61,107 nt of DNA from Aestuariicoccus sp032586235 (GTDB lineage Bacteria; Pseudomonadota; Alphaproteobacteria; Rhodobacterales; Rhodobacteraceae): assembly GCF_032586235.1 (NCBI RefSeq), contig NZ_JAWHTD010000024.1:1-61107 (forward strand), read 5' to 3'. Shown here in pieces: positions 43,382-51,800 of the stretch (its first letter is position 1; each line of letters starts with the position of its first letter). The position numbers and the translations under genes were made by a program. The notes beneath the pieces were generated by a model that did not search any database, was not told the DNA's origin, and saw nothing but the letters and a program-made list of their open reading frames with translations.

Positions 43382-44107
43382 ATGCCCAGCCCTACTGCCG
43401 CCATGCTGGTGATCGGCGACGAGATCCTGTCCGGCCGGACGCGCGATGCGAACATGCACTTCCTCGCGGGCGAGTTTACCCGCCACGGCATCGACCTGAC
43501 CGAGGTTCGCATCGTCAGCGACAAGCCCGAGGCGATCGTGTCGGCGCTGAACGCGCTGCGGGCCGGTCACGATTATGTCGTGACCAGCGGCGGCATCGGT
43601 CCGACGCATGACGACATCACCGCCGATTGCGTGGCCCAGGCCTTTGGCGTGGGGATCGACGTGCGTGACGACGCGCGCGCGCTCTTGCAGGCGCATTACG
43701 ATCGGCAAGGGGCCGAGCTGAACGCGGCCCGGCTGCGCATGGCGCGCATTCCCGACGGGGCGCGCCTGATCGACAATCCGGTGTCTGTCGCGCCGGGCTT
43801 CAGCATCGGCAATGTGCATGTGATGGCGGGGGTGCCCGCGGTCTTTCAGGCCATGGTTGCCAGCGTTCTGCCGACACTGACCGGCGGCGCGCCGCTGCTC
43901 AGCCAGACCCTGCGCATTCAGCGCGGCGAGGGGGACATCGCCGGACCGCTGGCGGCGCTGGCGCAGGAATTCGACGATCTGCAATTCGGCAGCTACCCCT
44001 ATCAGAAGGACGGCGTCTACGGCGCCAACGTGGTGGTGCGCGGCACCGACGGCGCCCGCGTCGACGCCGCCATGACCCGTCTGGCCGCACTGTTTCCGCC
44101 CGGCTGA
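43382..44107 (+). CDS. CinA N-terminal/MoaB-like domain protein
   Basis: A 241-aa competence/damage-inducible protein A-type protein holding only the molybdopterin-binding (MoCF) domain, without the CinA deamidase half. Key segments are AAMLVIGDEILSGRTRDANM (6-25), the pterin-binding TSGGIGPTHDDITADCVAQA (about 67-86) and the segment MAGVPAVFQAMVASVLP. Such stand-alone proteins are common in alphaproteobacteria. They may act as FAD/ADP-ribose pyrophosphatases or in cofactor metabolism; the exact role is not known. It lies just downstream of the truncated fragment. Confidence 0.87.
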   Translation: MPSPTAAMLVIGDEILSGRTRDANMHFLAGEFTRHGIDLTEVRIVSDKPEAIVSALNALRAGHDYVVTSGGIGPTHDDITADCVAQAFGVGIDVRDDARALLQAHYDRQGAELNAARLRMARIPDGARLIDNPVSVAPGFSIGNVHVMAGVPAVFQAMVASVLPTLTGGAPLLSQTLRIQRGEGDIAGPLAALAQEFDDLQFGSYPYQKDGVYGANVVVRGTDGARVDAAMTRLAALFPPG

Positions 44108-44255
44108 CGCGCTCAAAGGCCTTGGGAAGGCCCGAGGGGAGGAGCCCGGGGCCGCATGGTGTCGCCGGGCACGGCCTGGCCCCGGACCTGATCCGGGGCC
44201 TCCACCGTTTCGCCAGTGGATGGACAGGGCGCGCGAGGCCCGCCATAAAGCCTGT

Positions 44256-45002
44256 GTGACAGAGCAGAACGCCCCAGACACCGCCCGGCTCTATGCCGCG
44301 ATCGAGGCCACTTGGCCGCCCGCCGCGACCCTCGCGGCCGGGCCATGGACCCTGCGCGAGGGCGCGGGCGGCGGTATGCGCGTCTCGGCCGCTTCGGCCC
44401 GGGACGCCTGGCGCGTCGACGACGTGCCCGCCGCCGAGGAAGCGATGCGCATGATGGGCCAGACGCCGCTTTTCATGATCCGGCAGGGCGACGAGGCGCT
44501 GGACGCGGCGCTGGAACAGCGCGGCTACCGGATCAAGGACCCGGTGAGGTTCTGGCTGACGCCCGTCACCGCCCTGACCGACCGGCCTCTGCCCCGGGTC
44601 ACCGCCTTCGCCATCTGGGAACCTCTGGCCATCATGCGAGAGATCTGGGCCAGCGGCGGCATCGGCGCCGCGCGCCTTGCGGTGATGGACCGCGTCCAGG
44701 GTCCCAAGACCGGGATATTCGGCCGCACCGGCGATCAGCCCGCCGGCACGGGTTTCTGCGCCATCGACGGCGACATCGCCATGGTTCATGCGCTGGAAAT
44801 CCTCGAACGGCATCGCGGCAAGGGGCTGGGAAAATGGATGATGCGCTGCGCGGGCCATTGGGCCGCCTGCAACGGCGCGCGCTGGATGGTCGTGCTCTGC
44901 ACCCAGGAAAACCGGGCGGCCAATGCGCTCTACGCTTCCTTGGGCTTCCAAGACGTGGGAGAGTACCACTATCGCATCCTGCCCGAACCTGCCGAGGACT
45001 GA
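44256..45002 (+). CDS. GNAT family N-acetyltransferase
   Basis: A 248-aa protein with a C-terminal GNAT domain. The acetyl-CoA loop is RHRGKGLGKWMMRCAG (about 186-201), followed by MVVLCTQENRAANALYASLG (about 211-230), the usual Asn-x-x-Ala-x-x-x-Tyr helix. The N-terminal half (RLYAAIEATWPPAATLAAGP) has a partial second fold. The GTG at 44256 is preferred; an upstream ATG at 44220 would add 12 residues. It ends 1 nt before the next gene's GTG, so the two are probably co-translated. Substrate unknown. Confidence 0.85.
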   Translation: MTEQNAPDTARLYAAIEATWPPAATLAAGPWTLREGAGGGMRVSAASARDAWRVDDVPAAEEAMRMMGQTPLFMIRQGDEALDAALEQRGYRIKDPVRFWLTPVTALTDRPLPRVTAFAIWEPLAIMREIWASGGIGAARLAVMDRVQGPKTGIFGRTGDQPAGTGFCAIDGDIAMVHALEILERHRGKGLGKWMMRCAGHWAACNGARWMVVLCTQENRAANALYASLGFQDVGEYHYRILPEPAED

Positions 45003-45003
45003 C

Positions 45004-45573
45004 GTGACCAAAGACCTGCCCACCGCGCTCGACCTTCCCATGGCCGACCCTCTGCCCGACGACACGCGGAATTACTTCGATATCTGCCAGGACAAGCTCG
45101 GGATGGTGCCGAACGTGCTGCGCGCCTATGCCTTCGACATCGCCAAGCTCAACGCCTTCACTGCGATGTACAACGAGCTGATGCTGGCCGACAGCGGCCT
45201 CTCCAAGCTTGAACGCGAGATGATCGCGGTCGTGGTCAGCTCGGTGAACAAGTGCTTTTACTGCCTGACCGCGCATGGCGCGGCGGTGCGCCAGCTGTCG
45301 GGCGATCCCAAGCTGGGCGAGATGCTGGTGATGAACTGGCGCGTCGCGGACCTGCCGCACCGCCACCGCGCCATGCTGTCGTTTGCCGAGAAGATGACCA
45401 AATCCAGCGCCGAGATCGCCGAATACGACCGCGAGGCCTTGCGCGACGCGGGCTTCTCCGAGCGTGACATCTGGGACATCGCCAATGTCGCTGCCTTCTT
45501 CAACATGACGAACCGCGTGGCCAGCGCCACCGATATGCGTCCGAATGACGATTACCATTCACAGGCGCGCTAA
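45004..45573 (+). CDS. AhpD-like peroxidase-related protein
   Basis: A 189-aa carboxymuconolactone decarboxylase/AhpD-fold protein. The redox-active CxxC sits in NKCFYCLTAHGAAV (about 83-96), with the neighbouring His as proton relay. The rest is helical, ending FNMTNRVASATDMRPND, as in the uncharacterised peroxidase-related subgroup. The start is a GTG 1 nt after the GNAT gene. It overlaps the OmpA-family gene by 29 nt. Disulfide reductase activity against peroxides is inferred from fold and cysteine pair. Confidence 0.88.
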   Translation: MTKDLPTALDLPMADPLPDDTRNYFDICQDKLGMVPNVLRAYAFDIAKLNAFTAMYNELMLADSGLSKLEREMIAVVVSSVNKCFYCLTAHGAAVRQLSGDPKLGEMLVMNWRVADLPHRHRAMLSFAEKMTKSSAEIAEYDREALRDAGFSERDIWDIANVAAFFNMTNRVASATDMRPNDDYHSQAR

Positions 45574-46501
45574 ACCCCTGGTGCTGTTGCTGGCCGCCGG
45601 TCCGGTCTGGGCCGCCGATCTGTCCTTGCCGCAGGGCGCGTTTCTGACGCAGGAGGAAAACCGCCCCTACGACAGCTATGACGTGCCGCTTGGCGCCTGG
45701 GCCGAAGAGACGGGTATTCCCTCCAGACGCGTCGAAGGCCGCATCGAACTCGAGGCCTGGCGCATCGACGGCGGGGCCGCGACCACGCTTCAGATCCTCG
45801 CCCCGCTGCGCGAGCAGTTGCAGGAGGCGGGCCATGAGATCCTCTTCGAATGCGCCAGCGCCGGTTGCGGCGGGTTCGACTTTCGGTTCGAGACGCCGGT
45901 CCTGCCGGGGCCAGAGATGTACGTCGATCTGACCGATTACCGCTTCCTGTCGGCGCAGGACCGCGAGGGGTCCTACGTCACGCTGCTGGTCAGCCGCAGC
46001 GAGGCCGCGAGCTATGTGCAGATCGTCCGCGCCGGCAAGGCCGCGCGCGCGGCCACCGCGGCCATCGTGCAAACCCGGACAAAGCCGCGCACGGCGACGG
46101 TTACGGAAAAGCCGCCCACAGACGGGTCGATCACGGAAAGGCTCGAGGCAAACGGCTTCGCCATCCTGACCGATCTGGAGTTTGCAAGCGGCGCGGCGTC
46201 GCTGGGCGACGACGCCGTCGCGTCGCTGGACGAGATCGCCGCCTATCTCAAGGCCAATCCGCGGCGGGACATCCTCTTCGTGGGCCACACCGACGCCACC
46301 GGCTCGCTACAGGCCAATATCGCGCTGTCGCGCCGCCGCGCGCAGGCGGCGGCCGACTACCTGCGGCAGCGGCATGACATCCCGCGCGACCAGATCGGCG
46401 CGGATGGCGTGGGGTATCTTTCGCCGGTCACGACCAACCTGACCGAAGCGGGACGCGAGGCCAACCGGCGGGTCGAGGCGGTGCTGATCTCGACCGAATG
46501 A
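45545..46501 (+). CDS. OmpA-family outer-membrane/periplasmic protein
   Basis: A 318-aa envelope protein with a Sec signal peptide (cleavage near VWAADLS, residue 23). A unique middle region (about 24-180) holds two cysteines in FECASAGCGGFDF, probably a disulfide. The C-terminal OmpA-like peptidoglycan-binding domain (about 195-318) shows LEFASGAASL, FVGHTDATGSLQANIALSRR and GREANRRVEAVL. No membrane beta-barrel is obvious, so it is likely a periplasmic anchor protein. It overlaps the AhpD-like gene by 29 nt, an unusually long coupling. Confidence 0.88.
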   Translation: MTITIHRRAKPLVLLLAAGPVWAADLSLPQGAFLTQEENRPYDSYDVPLGAWAEETGIPSRRVEGRIELEAWRIDGGAATTLQILAPLREQLQEAGHEILFECASAGCGGFDFRFETPVLPGPEMYVDLTDYRFLSAQDREGSYVTLLVSRSEAASYVQIVRAGKAARAATAAIVQTRTKPRTATVTEKPPTDGSITERLEANGFAILTDLEFASGAASLGDDAVASLDEIAAYLKANPRRDILFVGHTDATGSLQANIALSRRRAQAAADYLRQRHDIPRDQIGADGVGYLSPVTTNLTEAGREANRRVEAVLISTE

Positions 46502-46509
46502 CCCGCGAA

Positions 46510-46556
46510 GACGCCCGCAAGGGCGGATGAGCTGCTCCTCCGCCCTTGCGGGCGTC
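46510..46556. terminator. Long perfect hairpin between convergent genes
   Basis: An 18-bp perfect stem has arms 46510-46527 and 46539-46556 (GACGCCCGCAAGGGCGGA and its complement) with an 11-nt loop. It sits between the OmpA-family gene and the 3' end of priA. No T-run follows on either strand; it may act as a bidirectional stop or a 3'-end protector. Confidence 0.6.
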
Positions 46557-46565
46557 CTCGCTACG

Positions 46566-48773
46566 TCAGTAGAAACTCTGCGGGTCGATGTCGATCGACA
46601 TGCGCAGATCGCCCTTCAGCCGGAACTGCCCGGCCCATTCGGACAGCGCTGTCTGCAGAGCGACGCCCTTGGGCGCCTTGACCAGAAGCCGTACCCGGTG
46701 CCGGCCGCGCACCCGCGCGATGGGCGCAGGCGCAGGGCCGAAGACCTGCGCTCCGACCCGCCGCAGCGGCGCGTCCTGCCGCGCCATCGCGTTGCCCAGA
46801 TCGAACACCGCCTGCACTTCCGGGGCCGAAAGGATCACCCCCGCCAGCCGGCCGTAGGGCGGCATCCCGGCGACGCGGCGTTCTTCGGCCTCGGCGCGCC
46901 AGAACGCCTCTTCATCGCCCGACAGGATCGCCCGGATCACCGGGTGTTCCGGCTGGAACGTCTGCATCATCGCGGTGCCGGGCTTGTCCGCCCGGCCCGC
47001 GCGCCCTGCCACCTGACGCATCAGTTGAAAGGTCCGTTCCGCGGCGCGCAGATCGGACCCTTGCAGGCCCAGATCGGCGTCGATCACCCCCACCAGCGTC
47101 AGCAGCGGAAAGTTGTGGCCCTTGGCCACCAGCTGGGTGCCGATGATGATGTCCGCGGCGCCCTCGGCGATCGCCTCGATCTCGGCCTTGAGCGCGCGGG
47201 CCGAACCGAACAAATCCGACGACAGCACCGCCACCCGCGCCTCGGGAAAGAGTCCCACCACCTCTTCGGCCAGCCGTTCGACACCGGGGCCGACGGCGGC
47301 CAGCCGGTCCTCGGCCTCGCACGAGGGGCAGGTGCTGGGGATCGGGGTCGTCTCGCCGCATTGGTGGCACATCAGCCGTTTGAGGAACCGGTGCTCGACC
47401 ATGCGCGCGTCGCAATGCGGGCAGCCGATCTGGTTCCCGCAGGCCCGGCAGATCGTCACCGGCGCATAGCCGCGGCGATTGATGAACAAGAGCGCCTGCT
47501 CGCCCGCCTCGAGCCGCCGCGCCACTGCGGTCTTAAGCGTGGGCGACACCCAGCGGTTGCCCGGCAGATCCTCGGCCCGCATGTCGACCGTACGCATCTC
47601 GGGCATCACTGCCGCGCCGAAACGCGACGTCAGCTCCAGCCGCCTATATTTGCCCGCCTCGGCATTGGCCCAGCTTTCCAGGCTGGGCGTGGCCGAGGCC
47701 AGCACCACCTGCGCATCGCAGAGCGAGGCACGCAGCACGGCCATGTCGCGCGCGTTGTAGAGCACGCCGTCTTCCTGCTTGTACGAGGTGTCGTGTTCCT
47801 CATCCACGACGATCAGCCCAAGATCGCGGAACGGCAGGAAGAGCGACGACCGCGCCCCCACCACCAGCTGCGCGCCGCCCTCGCCGACCATGCGCCAGAC
47901 GCGGCGGCGTTCGGTCATCGTGACGCCGGAATGCCATTCGGCGGGCCGCGCGCCGAAGCGCGCCTCGACCCGGGTCAGGAATTCCGCCGTCAGAGCGATT
48001 TCAGGCAGCAGAACCAGCGCCTGCCGGTTCTGGCGCAGGCACTCGGCCACGGCCTCGAGATAGACTTCGGTCTTGCCGGAGCCCGTGACGCCCTTGAGAA
48101 GCGTCGTGCCATAGCGCCCGGTCTGCTGCGCCGCGCGCAGCGCCGCGGCGCCTTCGGCCTGATCGGGGGTCAGCGCCTTGCCGCCGTACTCGGGATCGAG
48201 CCGGGCAAAGGCGGTGTCGCGGGGGCTGTCCTCTTCCTGCACCGCGCTTTGCTTGACGAGGCCCTTGACGACCGAGGACGTCACCCCCGCCGCTTCGGCC
48301 AGTTCCTTGAGCGTCAGCGACAGCCCTCCGAGATCGCGCAGCACCTCGAGCACCCGGCGGCGCGCGTCGGTCATCCGGTCGGGTTCCGCGTTGCCAAGGC
48401 GATAGACCTTGCGCATGGATGGCGGGTCGCCCAGCCCGGGCGCACGGGTCGCCAGACGCAGCATCGCCGAAAGCGGGGTCAGCGTATAATCGCCCGCGCG
48501 TTCCAGAAATCCGCGCAGCTCGTCTCGCATGGGTGCGGCGTCGAGCACCCGGATCACATGCCGGATCTTGGCAAGGTCGTAATCGCCCTGCCCCGGCCCC
48601 CAGACCACGCCCAGCACCTTGCGCGGCCCCAGCGGTACCTCGACGAATGCCCCCAGGAAACAGCCGCCCTCGGGCGCGCGGTAGTCCAGCACCCGGTCCA
48701 GCGGCTGGGCGGTCAGCACGCCCACCAGCGCGCCATGATCGAAGAAGGTCTGTTCCGGGCTTCCTTGCGGCAT
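46566..48773 (-). CDS. priA: Primosomal protein N' (replication restart helicase)
   Basis: DNA helicase that restarts stalled replication forks, 735 aa. The N-terminal DNA-binding domain (about 1-180) is followed by Walker A KGVTGSGKTEVYLEAV (about 222-237), the DEEH box VVDEEHDTSYKQED (about 318-331) and a zinc-binding insertion with eight cysteines (CRACGNQIGCPHC to CPSCEAED, about 435-480). Helicase motifs V and VI lie in GTQLVAKGHNFPLLTLVGV and QVAGRAGRADKPG. The start MPQGSPEQTFFDHG was chosen because upstream codons cross the divergent fsa gene. fsa is transcribed away from it. Confidence 0.96.
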   Translation of the reverse strand: MPQGSPEQTFFDHGALVGVLTAQPLDRVLDYRAPEGGCFLGAFVEVPLGPRKVLGVVWGPGQGDYDLAKIRHVIRVLDAAPMRDELRGFLERAGDYTLTPLSAMLRLATRAPGLGDPPSMRKVYRLGNAEPDRMTDARRRVLEVLRDLGGLSLTLKELAEAAGVTSSVVKGLVKQSAVQEEDSPRDTAFARLDPEYGGKALTPDQAEGAAALRAAQQTGRYGTTLLKGVTGSGKTEVYLEAVAECLRQNRQALVLLPEIALTAEFLTRVEARFGARPAEWHSGVTMTERRRVWRMVGEGGAQLVVGARSSLFLPFRDLGLIVVDEEHDTSYKQEDGVLYNARDMAVLRASLCDAQVVLASATPSLESWANAEAGKYRRLELTSRFGAAVMPEMRTVDMRAEDLPGNRWVSPTLKTAVARRLEAGEQALLFINRRGYAPVTICRACGNQIGCPHCDARMVEHRFLKRLMCHQCGETTPIPSTCPSCEAEDRLAAVGPGVERLAEEVVGLFPEARVAVLSSDLFGSARALKAEIEAIAEGAADIIIGTQLVAKGHNFPLLTLVGVIDADLGLQGSDLRAAERTFQLMRQVAGRAGRADKPGTAMMQTFQPEHPVIRAILSGDEEAFWRAEAEERRVAGMPPYGRLAGVILSAPEVQAVFDLGNAMARQDAPLRRVGAQVFGPAPAPIARVRGRHRVRLLVKAPKGVALQTALSEWAGQFRLKGDLRMSIDIDPQSFY

Positions 48774-48828
48774 GTTCTTGGGGTAGACCCCTGTGCATCG
48801 AAGGCCAACCCACCAAAGGAGCGCGTCC

Positions 48829-49482
48829 ATGAAATTCTTTGTCGACACCGCTGAAATCGATGCCATCGCCGAGCTCAACGCCCTGGGCATGGTTGACGGC
48901 GTCACCACCAACCCGTCGCTGATCATGAAATCCGGTCGCGACATCCTAGAGGTCACGAAAGAGATCTGCGACATGGTCTCGGGTCCGGTTTCGGCCGAAG
49001 TGGTGGCCCTGAAGGCCGAGGACATGATCGCCGAGGGCCGCAAGCTGGCCGAGATCGCACCCAACATCGCCGTCAAGGTGCCGCTGACCTGGGACGGGCT
49101 GAAGGCCTGCAAGGTGCTCACCGACGAAGGCAACATGGTCAACGTGACGCTCTGCTTCACGCCCAACCAGGCGCTGCTGGCGGCAAAGGCCGGCGCGACG
49201 TTCATCTCGCCCTTCATCGGCCGTCTGGACGATCTGAACACCGACGGTCTGGGCCTGATCGCCGAGATCCGGACGATCTATGACAATTTCGGGTTCGAGA
49301 CGAACATCCTCGCCGCCTCGATCCGCACGCCCAACCATATGTCCGATTGCGCCAAGATCGGCGCCGACGTGGCCACCGCGCCGCCGAACGTGATCAAGGC
49401 GATGGCGAACCACGTGCTGACCGACAAGGGGCTCGATCAGTTCGTCAAGGACGCCGAGAAGGCGGGAATCAAGATCCTCTGA
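48829..49482 (+). CDS. fsa: Fructose-6-phosphate aldolase/transaldolase-like
   Basis: Small transaldolase-family aldolase of 217 aa. It begins MKFFVDTAEIDAIAELNALG, with DGVTTNPSLIMKSG (about 23-36), the Schiff-base lysine in IAVKVPLTWDGLKA (about 80-93) and TLCFTPNQALLAAKAGATFI (about 106-125). The length matches the fsa/tal-C group, so it may split fructose-6-phosphate or serve as transaldolase in the pentose phosphate pathway. A strong AAAGGAG ribosome binding site confirms the start. A short intergenic repeat follows. Confidence 0.93.
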   Translation: MKFFVDTAEIDAIAELNALGMVDGVTTNPSLIMKSGRDILEVTKEICDMVSGPVSAEVVALKAEDMIAEGRKLAEIAPNIAVKVPLTWDGLKACKVLTDEGNMVNVTLCFTPNQALLAAKAGATFISPFIGRLDDLNTDGLGLIAEIRTIYDNFGFETNILAASIRTPNHMSDCAKIGADVATAPPNVIKAMANHVLTDKGLDQFVKDAEKAGIKIL

Positions 49483-49498
49483 CAGTGCTTTCTGGTTT

Positions 49499-49576
49499 CG
49501 GATCGGCTGCGCCGATCCGATCCATGCGAGGGGTTCTACCCCTCGCGCTCCCCGGAGTATTTTTGCCAAGAAGAAG
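49499..49576. repeat. Short intergenic repeat (two hairpins plus CCCCGGAGTATTTTT)
   Basis: Hairpin 1 has arms CGGATCGGC (49499-49507) and GCCGATCCG (49511-49519). Hairpin 2 has arms GCGAGGGGT (from 49526) and ACCCCTCGC. CTCCCCGGAGTATTTTTGCC then AAGAAGAAG follow. It nearly matches 39231-39325 and lies between convergent fsa and uvrC, consistent with a bidirectional terminator-like role. Confidence 0.85.
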
Positions 49577-49615
49577 CTGGAAGGTTTTCGCATTGGCAAT
49601 GGGGCGTCATAACGC

Positions 49616-51484
49616 TCAGCCGTTTTCGTGGAAGAACGCGTAGATGCGTTCGGCCAGTGCGGCGCTGACGCCGTCCACCGCCTTGAGATCCGCGAGATTG
49701 GCGCGGCTGACCGCCTTGGCCGAGCCGAAATGCGCCAGAAGCGCGCGTTTGCGCGCAGCGCCAACGCCGGGCACCTCGTCGAGCGGGGTGGCGCCGACGG
49801 CCTTGGCGCGTTTCGCGCGGTGGGTGCCGATGGCGAAGCGATGCGCCTCGTCGCGCAGACGCTGGATGAAATAGAGCACCGGATCGTTGTGGCGCAGCGC
49901 CATGGGCCGCTGGCCGGTGCGGTGGAATTCCTCTTTGCCCGCGTCCCGGTCGAGCCCCTTGGCGACGCCGACCATCGGGATATCCCCGACGCCATGCTGG
50001 GCCATGATCGACCGCACCGCGCTGACCTGACCGGCGCCGCCGTCGATCAGCAGCAGATCGGGCCAGAGCCCCTTGTCGCGGTCGGGATCGTCCTTCAGCA
50101 GGCGTTTGAAGCGGCGGGTCAGAACCTCTTTCATCATGCCGAAATCGTCGCCGGGGACCAGATCGTCGCCCTTGATGTTGAACTTGCGGTACTGGCTTTT
50201 GAGGAAGCCCTCGGGCCCGGCGACAATCATCGCGCCGACCGCGTTGCTGCCCTGGATGTGGCTGTTGTCGTAGACCTCGATCCGCTGCGGCGGGGCGGGC
50301 AGGTCAAAGGCCTCGGCCAGGCCTTTCAGCAGTTTTCCCTGGGTCGCGGTTTCGGCCATCTTGCGGGCGAGCGATTCGCGGGCGTTGCGGGCCGCGCCCT
50401 CGACCAGTTCGGCCTTTTCGCCCCGCTGCGGCACGGCGATCTCGACCCGGCGGCCCAGCTTGTCGGACAGGGCCTCGCACATCAGGTCGGCGTTCTCGAT
50501 CGGATGGCTGAGCAGGAGCAGGCGCGGCGGTTCCTTGGTGTCGTAGAACTGGCCCAGGAAGGCCTCGAGCACCTCGGCCTCGTCAACATCCTCGCCCACG
50601 CGGGGATAGAAATCGCGGTTGCCCCAGTTCTGGTTCGCGCGGATGAAGAAGACCTGCACGCAGGCCTGCCCCTTTTCCAGATGCAGCGCGATCACGTCGG
50701 CCTCGGCCACGCCGCGGGGGTTGATGCCCTGCGCGGTCTGCACCTGGGTCAGCGCGCGGATGCGGTCGCGCAGGGCGGCGGCGCGTTCGAATTCCATCTC
50801 TTCGGAGGCCTTGGCCATCTGCTTGCCCAGCGTTTCCTGGATCTGCGTCGACCGGCCCGACAGGAATCGCTGCGCATCGCGCACGGATTCGGCATAATCG
50901 GCCTCGGAGATCTTGCCGACGCAGGGTGCCGAGCAGCGCTTGATCTGGTAGAGCAGGCAGGGCCGTGTGCGGCTGTCGAACACCGCGTCGGTGCAATTGC
51001 GCAGCAGAAAGACCTTTTGCAGCTGGTTCAGCGTCCGGTTCACCGCGCCGACGCTGGCGAAGGGGCCGTAATAGCTGCCCTTCTCCTTCTTGGCGCCCCG
51101 GTGCTTCTTGATCATCGGGAAGGCGTGGTCGCTGACATGGATGTTGGGAAAGCTCTTGTCGTCGCGCAAGAGCACGTTGTAGCGCGGCTTGAGCTGCTTG
51201 ATCAGGTTCTGTTCCAGCAGCAGCGCCTCGGTCTCGGTGCGCGTGGTCAGGAACATCATCTGCGCGGTCTCGCGGATCATCCGCGCGATGCGGCCTGAGT
51301 GCCCCGAGGGCCGGGCGTAATTCGACACCCGCGACCTGAGGTTGCGGGCCTTGCCGACATAGAGAACCCGCGCCTGCGCATCGAGCATGCGGTAAACACC
51401 GGGGCTGCTGTCCAGGGTTTTCAGATAACTCTGGATGCAGGCGTGGCCGGTCAGGTGCTCTGTGGATTGTTTGTCGTCGGTCAT
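49616..51484 (-). CDS. uvrC: Excinuclease ABC subunit C
   Basis: Nuclease of nucleotide excision repair that makes both incisions beside a lesion. The 622-aa protein has an N-terminal GIY-YIG domain (SSPGVYRMLDAQARVLYVGK, about 26-45), a UVR motif region (EEMEFERAAALRDRIRAL, about 225-242), the RNase H-like C-terminal endonuclease (IEVYDNSHIQGSNAVGAMIV, about 390-409; DLLLIDGGAGQVSA) and helix-hairpin-helix repeats (LDEVPGVGAARKRALLAHFG). The ATG at 51484 was taken over an upstream in-frame start at 51550. It converges on fsa. Confidence 0.96.
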   Translation of the reverse strand: MTDDKQSTEHLTGHACIQSYLKTLDSSPGVYRMLDAQARVLYVGKARNLRSRVSNYARPSGHSGRIARMIRETAQMMFLTTRTETEALLLEQNLIKQLKPRYNVLLRDDKSFPNIHVSDHAFPMIKKHRGAKKEKGSYYGPFASVGAVNRTLNQLQKVFLLRNCTDAVFDSRTRPCLLYQIKRCSAPCVGKISEADYAESVRDAQRFLSGRSTQIQETLGKQMAKASEEMEFERAAALRDRIRALTQVQTAQGINPRGVAEADVIALHLEKGQACVQVFFIRANQNWGNRDFYPRVGEDVDEAEVLEAFLGQFYDTKEPPRLLLLSHPIENADLMCEALSDKLGRRVEIAVPQRGEKAELVEGAARNARESLARKMAETATQGKLLKGLAEAFDLPAPPQRIEVYDNSHIQGSNAVGAMIVAGPEGFLKSQYRKFNIKGDDLVPGDDFGMMKEVLTRRFKRLLKDDPDRDKGLWPDLLLIDGGAGQVSAVRSIMAQHGVGDIPMVGVAKGLDRDAGKEEFHRTGQRPMALRHNDPVLYFIQRLRDEAHRFAIGTHRAKRAKAVGATPLDEVPGVGAARKRALLAHFGSAKAVSRANLADLKAVDGVSAALAERIYAFFHENG

Positions 51485-51800
51485 GGTCTTCGCGGTTTCG
51501 TCGGGTCCGGCCTCACAAACCCGTGATTCTCTGGTCTGGCTGCATTGCAAGCCATTTCAATGCAACCCTGAAAGCATCCACCCAACCTGTGGACAAGTCC
51601 GCGGACAAAATTCCGGGAACCGGAAATTTCCGTTGTTTTCGGCATGGTTCGTTAATTTGCTCATTTTTTACGCACCTTATTAACATATTGTTTTTCATAG
51701 ATATTTTCTTGCGCAGTCGCCAAAATACTGAAATCATTAGGACTTTTGTAACGATTTGGTAACGCCACGGCCATCGGTGCACAACTTGTCGCAGTGGCTG
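51485..51800. other. AT-rich intergenic region upstream of uvrC
   Basis: This 316-nt gap has no gene I can support. From about 51650 to 51770 it is unusually AT-rich (GTTAATTTGC, TTATTAACATATTG, TTTTTCATAG). It ends with a direct repeat GTAACG at 51748-51753 and 51759-51764, spaced 11 bp apart. Because the SDR gene on the left is also minus-strand and ends here, the likely content is the uvrC promoter region plus the 3' end of the SDR transcript. Confidence 0.5.

Noticed and set aside
46527..48854. A 775-codon plus-strand open frame antisense to priA
   Set aside because: No recognisable motif, and the minus strand carries all helicase motifs of PriA.
49628..51298. A 556-codon plus-strand open frame antisense to uvrC
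   Set aside because: Shadow composition; UvrC on the minus strand is complete.
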